Positions 14,870 to 24,262 of a stretch of DNA of 26,014 nt are shown here, in pieces; position 1 is the stretch's first letter, and every line of letters starts with the position of its first letter. The notes under the pieces were generated by a model. It saw only the letters and a list, made by a program, of their open reading frames with translations. It did not search any database and was not told where the DNA came from. The position numbers were made by a program, and so were the translations under genes. The stretch lies in contig MFUQ01000013.1 in assembly GCA_001785725.1 (NCBI GenBank), positions 203 to 26,216 of the forward strand, read 5' to 3'. Origin of the DNA: Candidatus Nomurabacteria bacterium RIFCSPLOWO2_01_FULL_36_10b (GTDB lineage Bacteria > Patescibacteriota > Minisyncoccia > Phycocordibacterales > UBA1006).

Positions 14870-15417
14870 TTTGTATTATAAATATTCATTGCTTTCTCTT
14901 TCCCGTCTATAACCAAGATATTTAATGCTTCGCCTATACGAGAAGCAATAGTATTAAGTATTGCGAGCTCATCTTCTGACATATTCATTAAAACATACTT
15001 ATCCATTGGAATTAGACCATGATGCCCAATTCCTATACGAATACGTATATAAGCGCTAGTGCCTAAAGCTTCAGTTATTGAAGCAACACCGCGGTGGTTG
15101 CCATCACCCCTATCATAGGCGATTTTAAAGCTTCCTAGAGCAATATCTACGTCATCGTGCAGAACTATAATGTTATCCGGCGTTGCTTCAGGATATTGTT
15201 GTAATGCTATTTTAACAGCATCACCGGAACAATTCATCATAGTATGTGGCTTGACGATTAAATTACTATGATGATCTTCAACAACTTCAGCATTAAAATA
15301 TTTATTATATTCCCAAGCTTCATTTTTAAAGATTTCATCAACAATAATCCACCCCGTATTGTGACGAGTTTTTTCATATTTTTGTCCTACATTGCCTAGG
15401 GCGATAATGATAAACAT
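14866..15417 (-). CDS. pth: Peptidyl-tRNA hydrolase
   Basis: A 183-residue Pth that releases peptides from prematurely dropped peptidyl-tRNA. The start FIIIALGNVGQKYEKTRHNTGW contains the conserved Asn and catalytic His; KPHTMMNCSGDAV, VLHDDVDIALG with the catalytic Asp, and GDGNHRGVASI are also present. An in-frame extension of 30 codons upstream is not Pth-like. The chosen ATG follows an extended -10 (TGC-TATACT) by seven nt, supporting it and implying a leaderless mRNA. It diverges from the coiled-coil gene at 15484. Confidence 0.95.
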   Translation of the reverse strand: MFIIIALGNVGQKYEKTRHNTGWIIVDEIFKNEAWEYNKYFNAEVVEDHHSNLIVKPHTMMNCSGDAVKIALQQYPEATPDNIIVLHDDVDIALGSFKIAYDRGDGNHRGVASITEALGTSAYIRIRIGIGHHGLIPMDKYVLMNMSEDELAILNTIASRIGEALNILVIDGKEKAMNIYNTN

Positions 15418-15424
15418 ATTTGCA

Positions 15425-15433
15425 AGTATAGCA
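15425..15433 (-). promoter_or_regulatory. Extended -10 of pth
   Basis: On the minus strand TGC-TATACT, seven nt before the ATG at 15417. No convincing -35. Confidence 0.6.
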
Positions 15434-15446
15434 GACATTGTATTTC

Positions 15447-15474
15447 TTGCACGCTCATACGAGCGTGTTATAAT
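15447..15474 (+). promoter_or_regulatory. Promoter of the coiled-coil gene at 15484
   Basis: TTGCAC (15447-15452), 16-nt spacer ending in TGT, TATAAT (15469-15474), then nine nt to the ATG. Predicted leader 2-3 nt. Confidence 0.65.
15451..15466. repeat. Palindrome between divergent promoters
   Basis: ACGCTC/GAGCGT arms with ATAC spacer, located between the -10 boxes of pth and the 15484 gene. It could be a shared operator or simply one more short palindrome. Confidence 0.45.
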
Positions 15475-15483
15475 CGTGGGTAT

Positions 15484-15873
15484 ATGAAGAAGACTGCGCA
15501 AAAACAAAAGAATACACCATTATCAATGTCAAAATTACAAAAGGTTTTTGTCACAAAAACTGAATTTAAGAAGTCTCAGAAAGATATACAACGAGAATTC
15601 GGGAAAGTTCATACGAGTCTTGTTTCTGTAGAAGAAACTACGACACACCTTGTTCATACCATGTCTCGTCTTGAACATCGTATGGATAGTTTTGAACATG
15701 TTATGAATTTGATGAGAAATGACGTAGCGACAAGATTGGATGCAGTTATGAGTACCTTAACAACAGTTAGACAAGAGCAGATTATTGGATTTCACTTGTA
15801 TGATGAGCGTTTGGACAAACACGAACACTGGATTCACACGATCGCTCGCGAGACGGATGTAAAAATATCATAA
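15484..15873 (+). CDS. Small cytosolic coiled-coil protein of unknown function
   Basis: A 129-residue protein with a basic N-terminus (KKTAQKQKN) and a predicted helical coiled coil from about 30 to 115, with heptad-like spacing around VEETTTHLVHTMSRLEHRMD and VMSTLTTVRQE. No membrane segment or catalytic motif is visible. I know no named family; short coiled-coil proteins of this kind are frequent in CPR genomes. It has its own promoter and terminator and diverges from pth. Function unknown; an oligomeric scaffold is possible. Confidence 0.75.
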   Translation: MKKTAQKQKNTPLSMSKLQKVFVTKTEFKKSQKDIQREFGKVHTSLVSVEETTTHLVHTMSRLEHRMDSFEHVMNLMRNDVATRLDAVMSTLTTVRQEQIIGFHLYDERLDKHEHWIHTIARETDVKIS

Positions 15874-15903
15874 TAAATAACCCGCCATTCGGCGGATTAT
15901 TTA
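15874..15903 (+). terminator. Terminator of the coiled-coil gene
   Basis: Stem of about 13 bp with one mismatch, centred on CCGCC/GGCGG with an ATTC loop and A/T-rich base. Confidence 0.7.
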
Positions 15904-16160
15904 TATATCATACGTATGTAAAGCAAATATCTGGTATGAAATAGTAAAAAATTATTTATATTTCCTTTCTCTTTTGTTCTGTCCTTATGACCTCTTCGCG
16001 CATTCGTACGAGACGCACGAAGCTAGGTTTTCGTCTAAGTATAATGTTACTTAGCAACAACTGCGTATTTAAAGACCACAGCAGTATTGTCTCTTTCATC
16101 TTGCGATGAAAAATCGACACGTCCGCCGAAGCTCTGAAAGAGCATAGGCGAATTCCAAAA
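15904..16160. other. Downstream spacer of the 16S gene, no 23S or tRNA
   Basis: This stretch follows the 16S 3' end on the minus strand. It contains an imperfect ten-bp hairpin (about 15994-16022) and a small CTAAGT/ACTTAG hairpin, but no tRNA, 23S start or 5S was found. It is probably processing and termination sequence. Confidence 0.5.
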
Positions 16161-17728
<1,568 letters not shown>

Positions 17729-17740
17729 AACATAGAGATA

Positions 17741-17765
17741 CCATATCCACCGAATGTGGATATGG
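17741..17765 (-). promoter_or_regulatory. Leader hairpin just upstream of mature 16S
   Basis: Perfect ten-bp arms CCATATCCAC/GTGGATATGG with a five-nt loop, about 13 nt before the mature 5' end. It is a candidate RNase III or other pre-rRNA processing signal. Confidence 0.5.
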
Positions 17766-17906
17766 ACCTCTTGTTTTCATGAGAACAGAACAAAAGAAAA
17801 AAGACGTGTTCTGCGAAACTCTCTCGAGTGAAGCAGAAATTCTTCTAACTGATGTCCATACTGGAAAATGTATCGAGAATTATTAAAGATAAAAGAATAA
17901 TGTACT

Positions 17907-17926
17907 ATCTTGTCTCACGACAAGAT
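17907..17926 (-). promoter_or_regulatory. Leader hairpin in the rRNA transcript
   Basis: Eight-bp perfect arms with a GUGA tetraloop on the minus-strand RNA, about 60 nt after the predicted start. A second imperfect hairpin (CTAC-TGTAC type) lies at about 17960-17985. Role unknown. Confidence 0.4.
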
Positions 17927-17992
17927 CTTACCAGATATTTCTTTGACAAAGATATTTTCTACATGTACTAGATGGTACAAGTAGTACGGAAT

Positions 17993-18020
17993 AGTATATA
18001 CAAAAAGAATTGTATGTCAA
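17993..18020 (-). promoter_or_regulatory. Strong promoter of the 16S gene
   Basis: On the minus strand: consensus TTGACA (18020-18015), 16-nt spacer, TATACT (17998-17993). It is the only perfect -35 noted in the window, as expected for an rRNA promoter. Predicted leader about 258 nt. Confidence 0.75.
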
Positions 18021-18040
18021 ATTCTGTTTTCTGTAAGAAA

Positions 18041-18067
18041 ATAAAGTAAAAAGCCCATAGGGCTTTT
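18041..18067 (-). terminator. Terminator of the peptidoglycan-binding gene
   Basis: Eight-bp stem AAAAGCCC/GGGCTTTT with ATA loop, starting just after the stop at 18076. On the minus strand it is followed by a T-rich run. Confidence 0.8.
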
Positions 18068-18075
18068 CATATATA

Positions 18076-18624
18076 TTACTGCTTCTCCAACCATGCTTTC
18101 ATTGCCTTGAATGTGCCAGGTCCGGCTTGGCCATCAGCAGTTAGTTTCTCTGCTTTCTGGAAAGCAGTAACACGTTCTGTAGTCGCTGGGCCATAAATAT
18201 TATTAACAGTAATATCCTTGCCATCATATACATTCAAAAATTCTTGTATTGTGCCAACACGTGTACCCTTACCTCCCTTCTTCATTACTCCACTATATTC
18301 TGTGATTAGTTTATCAAATGTTGCAATTAAGTCAGCATACTTCTCATTGTTTGTTACGTTGACAGGCGAAGAATCATCACTTGGCACAGAAGAAGTTTGA
18401 GTCGTTGAATTTATGCCTGTTGTATCAATAGTCGTTGTGGTGTCTGATGTTGCAATCGGAGGAATCGGAGTATTGTTATCATAAACAAGAAGTGCTCCTT
18501 GCGCGTCATTATTTTGTGACTCATAAACGAAATCGTGGCTTAAACGTGTGTAAGCAAAATAGCCAAGGACACCAACACCAACTACAACTATAAACCACGA
18601 ACTTGTATAAAAGAATCTTTGCAT
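18076..18624 (-). CDS. Membrane-anchored peptidoglycan-binding protein
   Basis: A 182-residue protein with an N-terminal anchor helix (about 7-24), a Ser/Thr-rich linker (about 45-90) and a C-terminal PG_binding_1-like domain (about 115-180) with GTRVGTIQEFLNVYDG, NNIYGPATTERVTAFQKAEKL and ADGQAGPGTFKAMKAW. Such domains hold proteins to the cell wall. The ATG at 18624 is chosen over a TTG six codons upstream because an extended -10 (TGC-TATACT) lies eight nt before it, so the TTG would fall inside the promoter. A second such gene is cut by the right window end. Confidence 0.88.
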   Translation of the reverse strand: MQRFFYTSSWFIVVVGVGVLGYFAYTRLSHDFVYESQNNDAQGALLVYDNNTPIPPIATSDTTTTIDTTGINSTTQTSSVPSDDSSPVNVTNNEKYADLIATFDKLITEYSGVMKKGGKGTRVGTIQEFLNVYDGKDITVNNIYGPATTERVTAFQKAEKLTADGQAGPGTFKAMKAWLEKQ

Positions 18625-18632
18625 ATATCTAT

Positions 18633-18662
18633 AGTATAGCAAATTATATTATTAGGATGCAA
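18633..18662 (-). promoter_or_regulatory. Promoter of the peptidoglycan-binding gene
   Basis: On the minus strand: TTGCAT (18662-18657), 18-nt spacer ending in TGC, TATACT (18638-18633), eight nt to the ATG. Confidence 0.6.
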
Positions 18663-18686
18663 TACTAGAGCAATCAAATAAGTTCC

Positions 18687-18714
18687 TTGAAAAAATATTT
18701 TAATAATGTATACT
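18687..18714 (+). promoter_or_regulatory. Promoter of the secG operon
   Basis: TTGAAA (18687-18692), 16-nt spacer, TATACT (18709-18714). Predicted leader about 17 nt, no Shine-Dalgarno site. Confidence 0.6.
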
Positions 18715-18737
18715 TGATTTGTCACATATAACACAGT

Positions 18738-18965
18738 ATGGATGTCCTCACGATAGTACAAATTGTTTCGGCCATCTTGTTAGTAATATGCATCATTTTG
18801 CAACGTTCTGGCGCTGGCATTGAAGGAGCGCTTGGAGGTGGCAGTTCTTATGAATCAGTACGCGCAACACGTCGCGGTTTTGATAAGTTTATTTTTATTA
18901 TAACTATTGTAATAGGAGTTTTATTTGTTGCGGCATGTGCTATTCAAATTCTTCTTAGCAGATAA
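18738..18965 (+). CDS. secG: Protein translocase subunit SecG
   Basis: A 75-residue protein with two membrane helices (about 3-22 and 50-72) separated by a Gly-rich loop with GAGIEGALGGGS, the SecG signature. SecG assists SecYE/SecA in exporting unfolded proteins. A solute-binding protein gene follows after 38 nt, probably on the same transcript. Confidence 0.93.
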   Translation: MDVLTIVQIVSAILLVICIILQRSGAGIEGALGGGSSYESVRATRRGFDKFIFIITIVIGVLFVAACAIQILLSR

Positions 18966-19003
18966 TATTACACTATTTTTTCTTTCTCATAGCAGAATAT
19001 TGT

Positions 19004-20710
19004 ATGGACTTTTCATTAAAAAAATTCTCTAAAGAAATATTTCGTGCGATACAATCTTTCTCATTACGAGAACGAATTATTTTCGTATGTGCTCTAATTG
19101 CGCTAATAGTGTCATGCTCATTTTTATTTATTCTATTTTCTAATAGTGGGACAACAAAATTACCGCTTTCTGGTGGTAAAATTCATGATGGAGTTATAGG
19201 CGCGCCACGTTTTATAAACCCACTTCTCGCTCAGACAGAAAGTGAGCTAGATTTAACAACTCTTGTATATTCTGGACTTATGCGAAAAGTTGATGAGGGT
19301 GTTTATATTCCTGATTTAGCAGAATCTTATTCTATATCCTCTGATGGTAAAGAATATACATTCGTGTTGCGTAAGGATTTAATTTTTCATGATAATGTAC
19401 GTCTCACAGCGGACGATGTTATTTATACAGTTACACAAGCGCAAGACCCTACATTAAAAAGCCCACGGAGTGTTAATTGGCAAGGTGTTCGTGTTGAGAA
19501 AATAGATACTCATACTGTAGTTTTTAAACTATCTCAGCCATTTGCCGGATTCTTAGACGCAGTAACATTAGGTATTATGCCAGAGCATATTTGGAATTAT
19601 ACTGACAGCGCAAGTATGGTTTATGACACACATAATGTGCGTCCAGTAGGGTCTGGCCCATATAGTGTGCGTAGTATTATTGAACATAATGATGGTACTC
19701 CAAAAGAATACAAGCTTAAACGTTTTAAAAAATTTGCTCTTGGGGTCCCATATATTCGTATAATAAATATAACATTTTTTAATTCTTTCAAGGAACAATA
19801 TGATGCCTTTCGAGCTCATGAAATATCAAGTATGACATTTTTATCGCATGAACATGTGCTTGAGAAAAAAATGCCACGATACAAAAATACTGTTCCTCTT
19901 AATCGTAACTTTGGTTTATTCTTCAATACAACAGCAAGCAAGAATCCATTACTTACACAAAAAGGCGTACAGGTTCTTGAAATATTGCTAAATAAGGAGC
20001 AATTAATTAATGATGTCCTCGGCGGGTACGGAACAGTATTACAAGGAGCATTACCACCATCTTTGAAATCATATTCTTATACCCCATATACTGATGAGCA
20101 AGCAGTTGAACTTATACAAAAACTTGGCTGGACGTACAATCCTTCACGTGATACACTTGCTACATCGTCCGATACGACAGCATCTCCTCTTAAAATTACG
20201 CTTTCTACAGGCAATGCAAAACATCTTATTGCCACGGCAGAACATATTCGTGATCAATTATCTAGAGCCGGCATTATAGTTGATGTTGTCCCATATGATA
20301 GCGAAACATTAGCGAACTCTGTTCTAGCTAAAAGAAATTTTGAGGTATTACTTTTCGGACAAGGTTTTCAACATGACACATCATTGTTTGCTTTCTGGCA
20401 TTCATCACAACGTTTATATCCTGGGCTTAATATCACTCAATACGTAAATAAAGTAACAGATAATTTACTTGACAAAGCTAGAGTTATAAATGATTTTACA
20501 TCTAGACTTTCACGATATCAATCTCTTGATGCAACGTTAGTAACTGATCGCCCAGCACTCTTTTTATATGCTCCTATGGTAATTACCATATCATCACGAT
20601 TTGAAAATCGTGTTATACCAAAATCATATTCTAAACCAAGTGATAGATGGAATTTAGTATATCAATGGTATGTGAGAACACATCGTGTATGGAACGCATT
20701 TCTTAAATAA
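19004..20710 (+). CDS. Family-5 extracellular solute-binding protein (peptide type)
   Basis: A 568-residue protein with an N-terminal anchor helix (about 25-46) and an SBP_bac_5 (OppA/DppA-like) domain over the rest. Typical segments are FINPLLAQTESELDLTTLVY, YTFVLRKDLIFHDNVRLTADDVIYT and GTVLQGALPP. There is no lipobox Cys; anchoring is by the uncleaved helix or signal peptide. Proteins of this family deliver peptides to an ABC importer, but no permease or ATPase gene is adjacent. Its position between secG and RNase J suggests co-expression rather than shared function. Substrate unknown. Confidence 0.9.
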   Translation: MDFSLKKFSKEIFRAIQSFSLRERIIFVCALIALIVSCSFLFILFSNSGTTKLPLSGGKIHDGVIGAPRFINPLLAQTESELDLTTLVYSGLMRKVDEGVYIPDLAESYSISSDGKEYTFVLRKDLIFHDNVRLTADDVIYTVTQAQDPTLKSPRSVNWQGVRVEKIDTHTVVFKLSQPFAGFLDAVTLGIMPEHIWNYTDSASMVYDTHNVRPVGSGPYSVRSIIEHNDGTPKEYKLKRFKKFALGVPYIRIINITFFNSFKEQYDAFRAHEISSMTFLSHEHVLEKKMPRYKNTVPLNRNFGLFFNTTASKNPLLTQKGVQVLEILLNKEQLINDVLGGYGTVLQGALPPSLKSYSYTPYTDEQAVELIQKLGWTYNPSRDTLATSSDTTASPLKITLSTGNAKHLIATAEHIRDQLSRAGIIVDVVPYDSETLANSVLAKRNFEVLLFGQGFQHDTSLFAFWHSSQRLYPGLNITQYVNKVTDNLLDKARVINDFTSRLSRYQSLDATLVTDRPALFLYAPMVITISSRFENRVIPKSYSKPSDRWNLVYQWYVRTHRVWNAFLK

Positions 20711-20757
20711 GACACTATATAATTTATTTTTATTTTTTAATTTATTAATCACTTTTT

Positions 20758-22893
20758 ATGATTTTATCTTCACCAATACAGCCAAATCGTCCAAATATTA
20801 GGCGCGCGAATCAAGGAAGACCATCTCGCCCGGCGTCCTCCCAGTATTCTTCACGTCGTCCAAATACATCTTCTTCATATACACGCTTTTATAGAGCTCC
20901 AAATTCATCAAATAGCGCCCACCAACATGCAACAACTGGCCAACAACATACTCCAGTGCACAGAAGTGTGGATAGTGGTCAAGCTACTAGGACAGTGCCT
21001 CGCCGCGCGCCATTGCGTAATAATATAAATCGTAGCAGTGTTCATCCTCAAAGTAATAGACCATCTGGAAATTGGAGACAAGGACGTGGTTCTACTCATG
21101 GTCGTGGTTCTGCGGCGTCTGCGCGTACTATACAGAAATTAAAACAAAATAGCGTTTATTCTCTAGAAATTAATGACCAATATCGTCAAATTTTGAACTC
21201 AATTCCTTCATTAGCTGATGGTGATATCCGTATTGTACCTGTATGCGGGCTTGAATGGGTTGGCACAAATATGATGTTTATTGAGTATAAAGATGAAATT
21301 GTTGTTATTGATGTTGGTATTGGCTTCACAAAACCAAATATGCCGGGCATTGATAATACAATTCCAAATACAGCTTATCTAAAAATGAATTGTCATAAGA
21401 TAAAAGCTCTTGTTATTACACACGGCCACCTTGATCACGTTGGAGCAATTTCATATGTTATTGAAGATTTAGGATTTCCGCCAATTTATACACGAGAATT
21501 TGGCGCTGTATTTATAAAAAAGAAAATGGAAGAGTTCCCTCAATTGGCAAAGAAAATTAAAATTGAAACTATTGAAGCTGATATGGGGTATGTTCCAATT
21601 TCTGGAAATATGAAGGTTCGTTTCTTTGGGTTAACTCACTCAATACCAGATTCAACTGGGGTTATAATTCAAACCCCACTTGGCGGTATTCTTAATACTG
21701 GTGATGTTCGTATTGAAAATGAAAATGGTATTATCGCGCAGAAAGAAATTGACCAATATGAATTCTTAAAGGATGAGAATATTCTTCTTGCTTCAATAGA
21801 TTCTACTGGTATTGAAAAACCTGGTTGGGGTATCAGTGAATCTGGTGTTCAAAAAAATATTGATGCTATTATTAAAGCATCTAATGGGCGTTTATTCATT
21901 TCCGCATTCGCTTCACAAGTTGAACGTCTAATTTCTTTCATTGAAAGCGCAAAGAGATATGGAAAATATGTTTCTTTTGAAGGACGTTCAATGAAAAATA
22001 ATATGGCAATTACAAAAGAGCTTAAATTAACTGATTTTGGACACGTAGTTCCAATAGAAGAAATTGATGATTATCCTCCAAATAAAATGGTCATTATTCT
22101 AACTGGAGGGCAAGGCGAGGAGTTCTCTGCTCTTAATCGAATTGCTAATGGAACACATAAATCAATCAGTTTACAAAAAGATGACACTATTCTTTTGTCG
22201 TCATCAATTGTGCCTGGTAACGATTTCCCAGTCACACAACTCAAAAATAATCTTTATTGTGGTAGTTATAATGTTATTACATATAGCGATAATGCTGTTC
22301 ATGCGTCTGGTCATGGTCGTCATGAGGAATTAAAGTGGATACATCAGCAAATACATTATCGCTTTTTTATGCCTGTGCATGGTGATAGTTATATGATTCG
22401 TCTTCACGCAAAAATGGCTATTCAGGAGCTTCATGTACCGGAAGACCGCGTTATGGTATGTGATAATGGTTCAATTGTGGAAATTCGTAATAATGGTGAC
22501 ATAGCAGTGAAACTTGCGGAAAAGATTCCTTCCGATGTAACTGTAATTGATGGCGCGTATCTTGGCCCTCTTCATAAAGTTGTGATTGATGACAGAACGG
22601 CGCTCGCAGAAGATGGCATGTTCGTTGTTGTCGTGTCTATTGATACGAAAACCGGCAGATTAAAAAAATCTCCTGATATTATCTCACGCGGTTTTATCTA
22701 CCTTCGCGAGTCCAAAGAATTACTTTCCAAAGTTCGTGGGGTTATTAAACGCGTAGTAGAATCACATGCCACAAAACGCCAACATGTCGATTTTGATGAA
22801 ATAAAGAATGTTCTTACTGAACATATTGGTAAATATCTTCTTCAAGAAACTCACAAGGAACCAATCGTTATCCCTGTTGTTCTTGGCATGTAA
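20758..22893 (+). CDS. rnj: Ribonuclease J with long disordered N-terminal extension
   Basis: A 711-residue RNase J (endo- and 5'-3' exoribonuclease). The metallo-beta-lactamase/beta-CASP core starts near residue 155; zinc-site motifs are THGHLDHVG (about 221-229), NTGDVRIE, SIDSTGIEKPG, SGHGRHEELK and PVHGDSYMIRLH, and a C-terminal domain is present. The first ~150 residues are an added Arg/Ser/Asn/Pro-rich, low-complexity stretch with RG motifs (QGRGSTHGRGS), likely disordered and RNA-binding. B. subtilis RNase J1 has 555 residues and no such extension. It lies 47 nt after the solute-binding protein gene and may be on the same transcript; a TATAAT box at about 20716 could be a second promoter. 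Confidence 0.94.
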   Translation: MILSSPIQPNRPNIRRANQGRPSRPASSQYSSRRPNTSSSYTRFYRAPNSSNSAHQHATTGQQHTPVHRSVDSGQATRTVPRRAPLRNNINRSSVHPQSNRPSGNWRQGRGSTHGRGSAASARTIQKLKQNSVYSLEINDQYRQILNSIPSLADGDIRIVPVCGLEWVGTNMMFIEYKDEIVVIDVGIGFTKPNMPGIDNTIPNTAYLKMNCHKIKALVITHGHLDHVGAISYVIEDLGFPPIYTREFGAVFIKKKMEEFPQLAKKIKIETIEADMGYVPISGNMKVRFFGLTHSIPDSTGVIIQTPLGGILNTGDVRIENENGIIAQKEIDQYEFLKDENILLASIDSTGIEKPGWGISESGVQKNIDAIIKASNGRLFISAFASQVERLISFIESAKRYGKYVSFEGRSMKNNMAITKELKLTDFGHVVPIEEIDDYPPNKMVIILTGGQGEEFSALNRIANGTHKSISLQKDDTILLSSSIVPGNDFPVTQLKNNLYCGSYNVITYSDNAVHASGHGRHEELKWIHQQIHYRFFMPVHGDSYMIRLHAKMAIQELHVPEDRVMVCDNGSIVEIRNNGDIAVKLAEKIPSDVTVIDGAYLGPLHKVVIDDRTALAEDGMFVVVVSIDTKTGRLKKSPDIISRGFIYLRESKELLSKVRGVIKRVVESHATKRQHVDFDEIKNVLTEHIGKYLLQETHKEPIVIPVVLGM

Positions 22894-22971
22894 ATATATA
22901 TAATATTATAATTATCTCCGCTATGAGAAGATCAATATTTTCATACAAAGAAATTGCAATTAATTATATTT

Positions 22972-22996
22972 AATCTCCGCGAAGCGGAGATTTTAT
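22972..22996 (+). terminator. Terminator of rnj
   Basis: Nine-bp perfect stem AATCTCCGC/GCGGAGATT with GAA loop followed by a short T-run. A similar half-site ATCTCCGC occurs at about 22914. Confidence 0.75.
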
Positions 22997-23004
22997 AGAT
23001 ATAA

Positions 23005-23013
23005 TGTTATAAT
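23005..23013 (+). promoter_or_regulatory. Extended -10 of the MFS gene
   Basis: TGT-TATAAT, leaving about 18-20 nt of leader before the ATG at 23039. No clear -35; the position falls near the rnj terminator. Confidence 0.5.
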
Positions 23014-23038
23014 GTCTCTTATATAAAAATGTCATAAT

Positions 23039-24208
23039 ATGAAATCAAGAAATTACAGTTTAATTATAATTTTTAGCGCGTCATTCTTTTTTGCATTATT
23101 TACCGCTCTTACAGCATATATTGATTCATCATTTCTAATAGAATTCTATGGTCTTTCTGATAAATGGGTTGGCGGACTCTATATTATAGGGTCAATTTTA
23201 GCATTATTTGGCCTTCTTATTCTTCCTCGATATTTAATACAACTTTCGGTAAAAAAACTAACAATTGGTCTTCTGCTACTTCAGGCATTAAGTATTATTG
23301 GATTAGTAATGACGCCATCAATTATCGTAGGCATTCTTTCATTTATTATATATGTAGCACTTGTATCATTGATATATCTTATGACGGATATTTTTGTCGC
23401 TCATTATACTAATGAAGAAAATACTGGAAGAGTGCGTGGCGCTGAGTATACTGTTTTAAATTCTGCGTGGGTTATCGCGCCTTTTATCGCTGGTTTTATC
23501 GCAAATTCGTCATTAGGATATCGTGGAGTTTATTGGCTAGGTCTTCTAATGATTATTCTGATGTTCTTTATAGTGTTTTTCCTTTTAAGTGATATTACAT
23601 ATACTAATCGTCACACAATGACGATAATACAATCACTAAAACATTATTTCCAGAAAAAAGAACTCCGTGATGTTTTCTTTTCATCATATCTTTTACAATT
23701 TTTTTATGCCGTTATGGTTATTTATAGCCCAATATATCTTCATAGCCACATTGGTTTAGGATGGGATATGATTGGTATAATCTTCACGATAATGCTTTTA
23801 GCATATCCACTTTTCCAATATATATTAGGACGTATATCAGATTTATATCTTGGAGAAAAAGAACTGCTTATAACTGGTTATGGCATAATTATTATAACTA
23901 CTATTATATTTGCATTTATGACAACAACTCATTGGTGGGTATGGGCTGTTGTTTTATTTATAATGCGTATTGGAACTGCCACAATAGAGATTATGCACGA
24001 AAGTTATTTCTTTAAACACATTGACGATAAACACCCAGACGCTATTAGTATCTATCGTAGTTCTTACCCTGTGGCTCGTATCATTGTACCAATCATAGTT
24101 TTTATTATTCTTATTCTTACAGCATCATATAATATTATATTCCTAGTTCTTGCGACTATTATGCTTTTTGGCATTATTATAAATAGTTATCTTAAAGATA
24201 CAAAATAG
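23039..24208 (+). CDS. MFS-type transporter
   Basis: A 389-residue integral membrane protein with about 12 hydrophobic helices in two halves and a charged central loop (about 197-215, LKHYFQKKELRD). NEENTGRVRGAEYTVLNSAW in the first half resembles the MFS loop 2-3/helix 5 region, and the second half has LGRISDLYLGEKE, a typical MFS motif A copy (GxxxDxxG-like). Substrate cannot be inferred; drug or sugar efflux are typical family roles. It has its own promoter and a strong terminator. Confidence 0.85.
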   Translation: MKSRNYSLIIIFSASFFFALFTALTAYIDSSFLIEFYGLSDKWVGGLYIIGSILALFGLLILPRYLIQLSVKKLTIGLLLLQALSIIGLVMTPSIIVGILSFIIYVALVSLIYLMTDIFVAHYTNEENTGRVRGAEYTVLNSAWVIAPFIAGFIANSSLGYRGVYWLGLLMIILMFFIVFFLLSDITYTNRHTMTIIQSLKHYFQKKELRDVFFSSYLLQFFYAVMVIYSPIYLHSHIGLGWDMIGIIFTIMLLAYPLFQYILGRISDLYLGEKELLITGYGIIIITTIIFAFMTTTHWWVWAVVLFIMRIGTATIEIMHESYFFKHIDDKHPDAISIYRSSYPVARIIVPIIVFIILILTASYNIIFLVLATIMLFGIIINSYLKDTK

Positions 24209-24212
24209 ATGC

Positions 24213-24249
24213 ATACATACTCGCGCATTGCGCGAGTATGTATTTTTTC
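24213..24249 (+). terminator. Terminator between the MFS gene and trpS
   Basis: Fourteen-bp perfect stem (24213-24226 with 24230-24243), ATT loop, followed by a T-run. It may also stop trpS transcription from the other side. Confidence 0.9.
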
Positions 24250-24262
24250 TGTGACACTAAAA

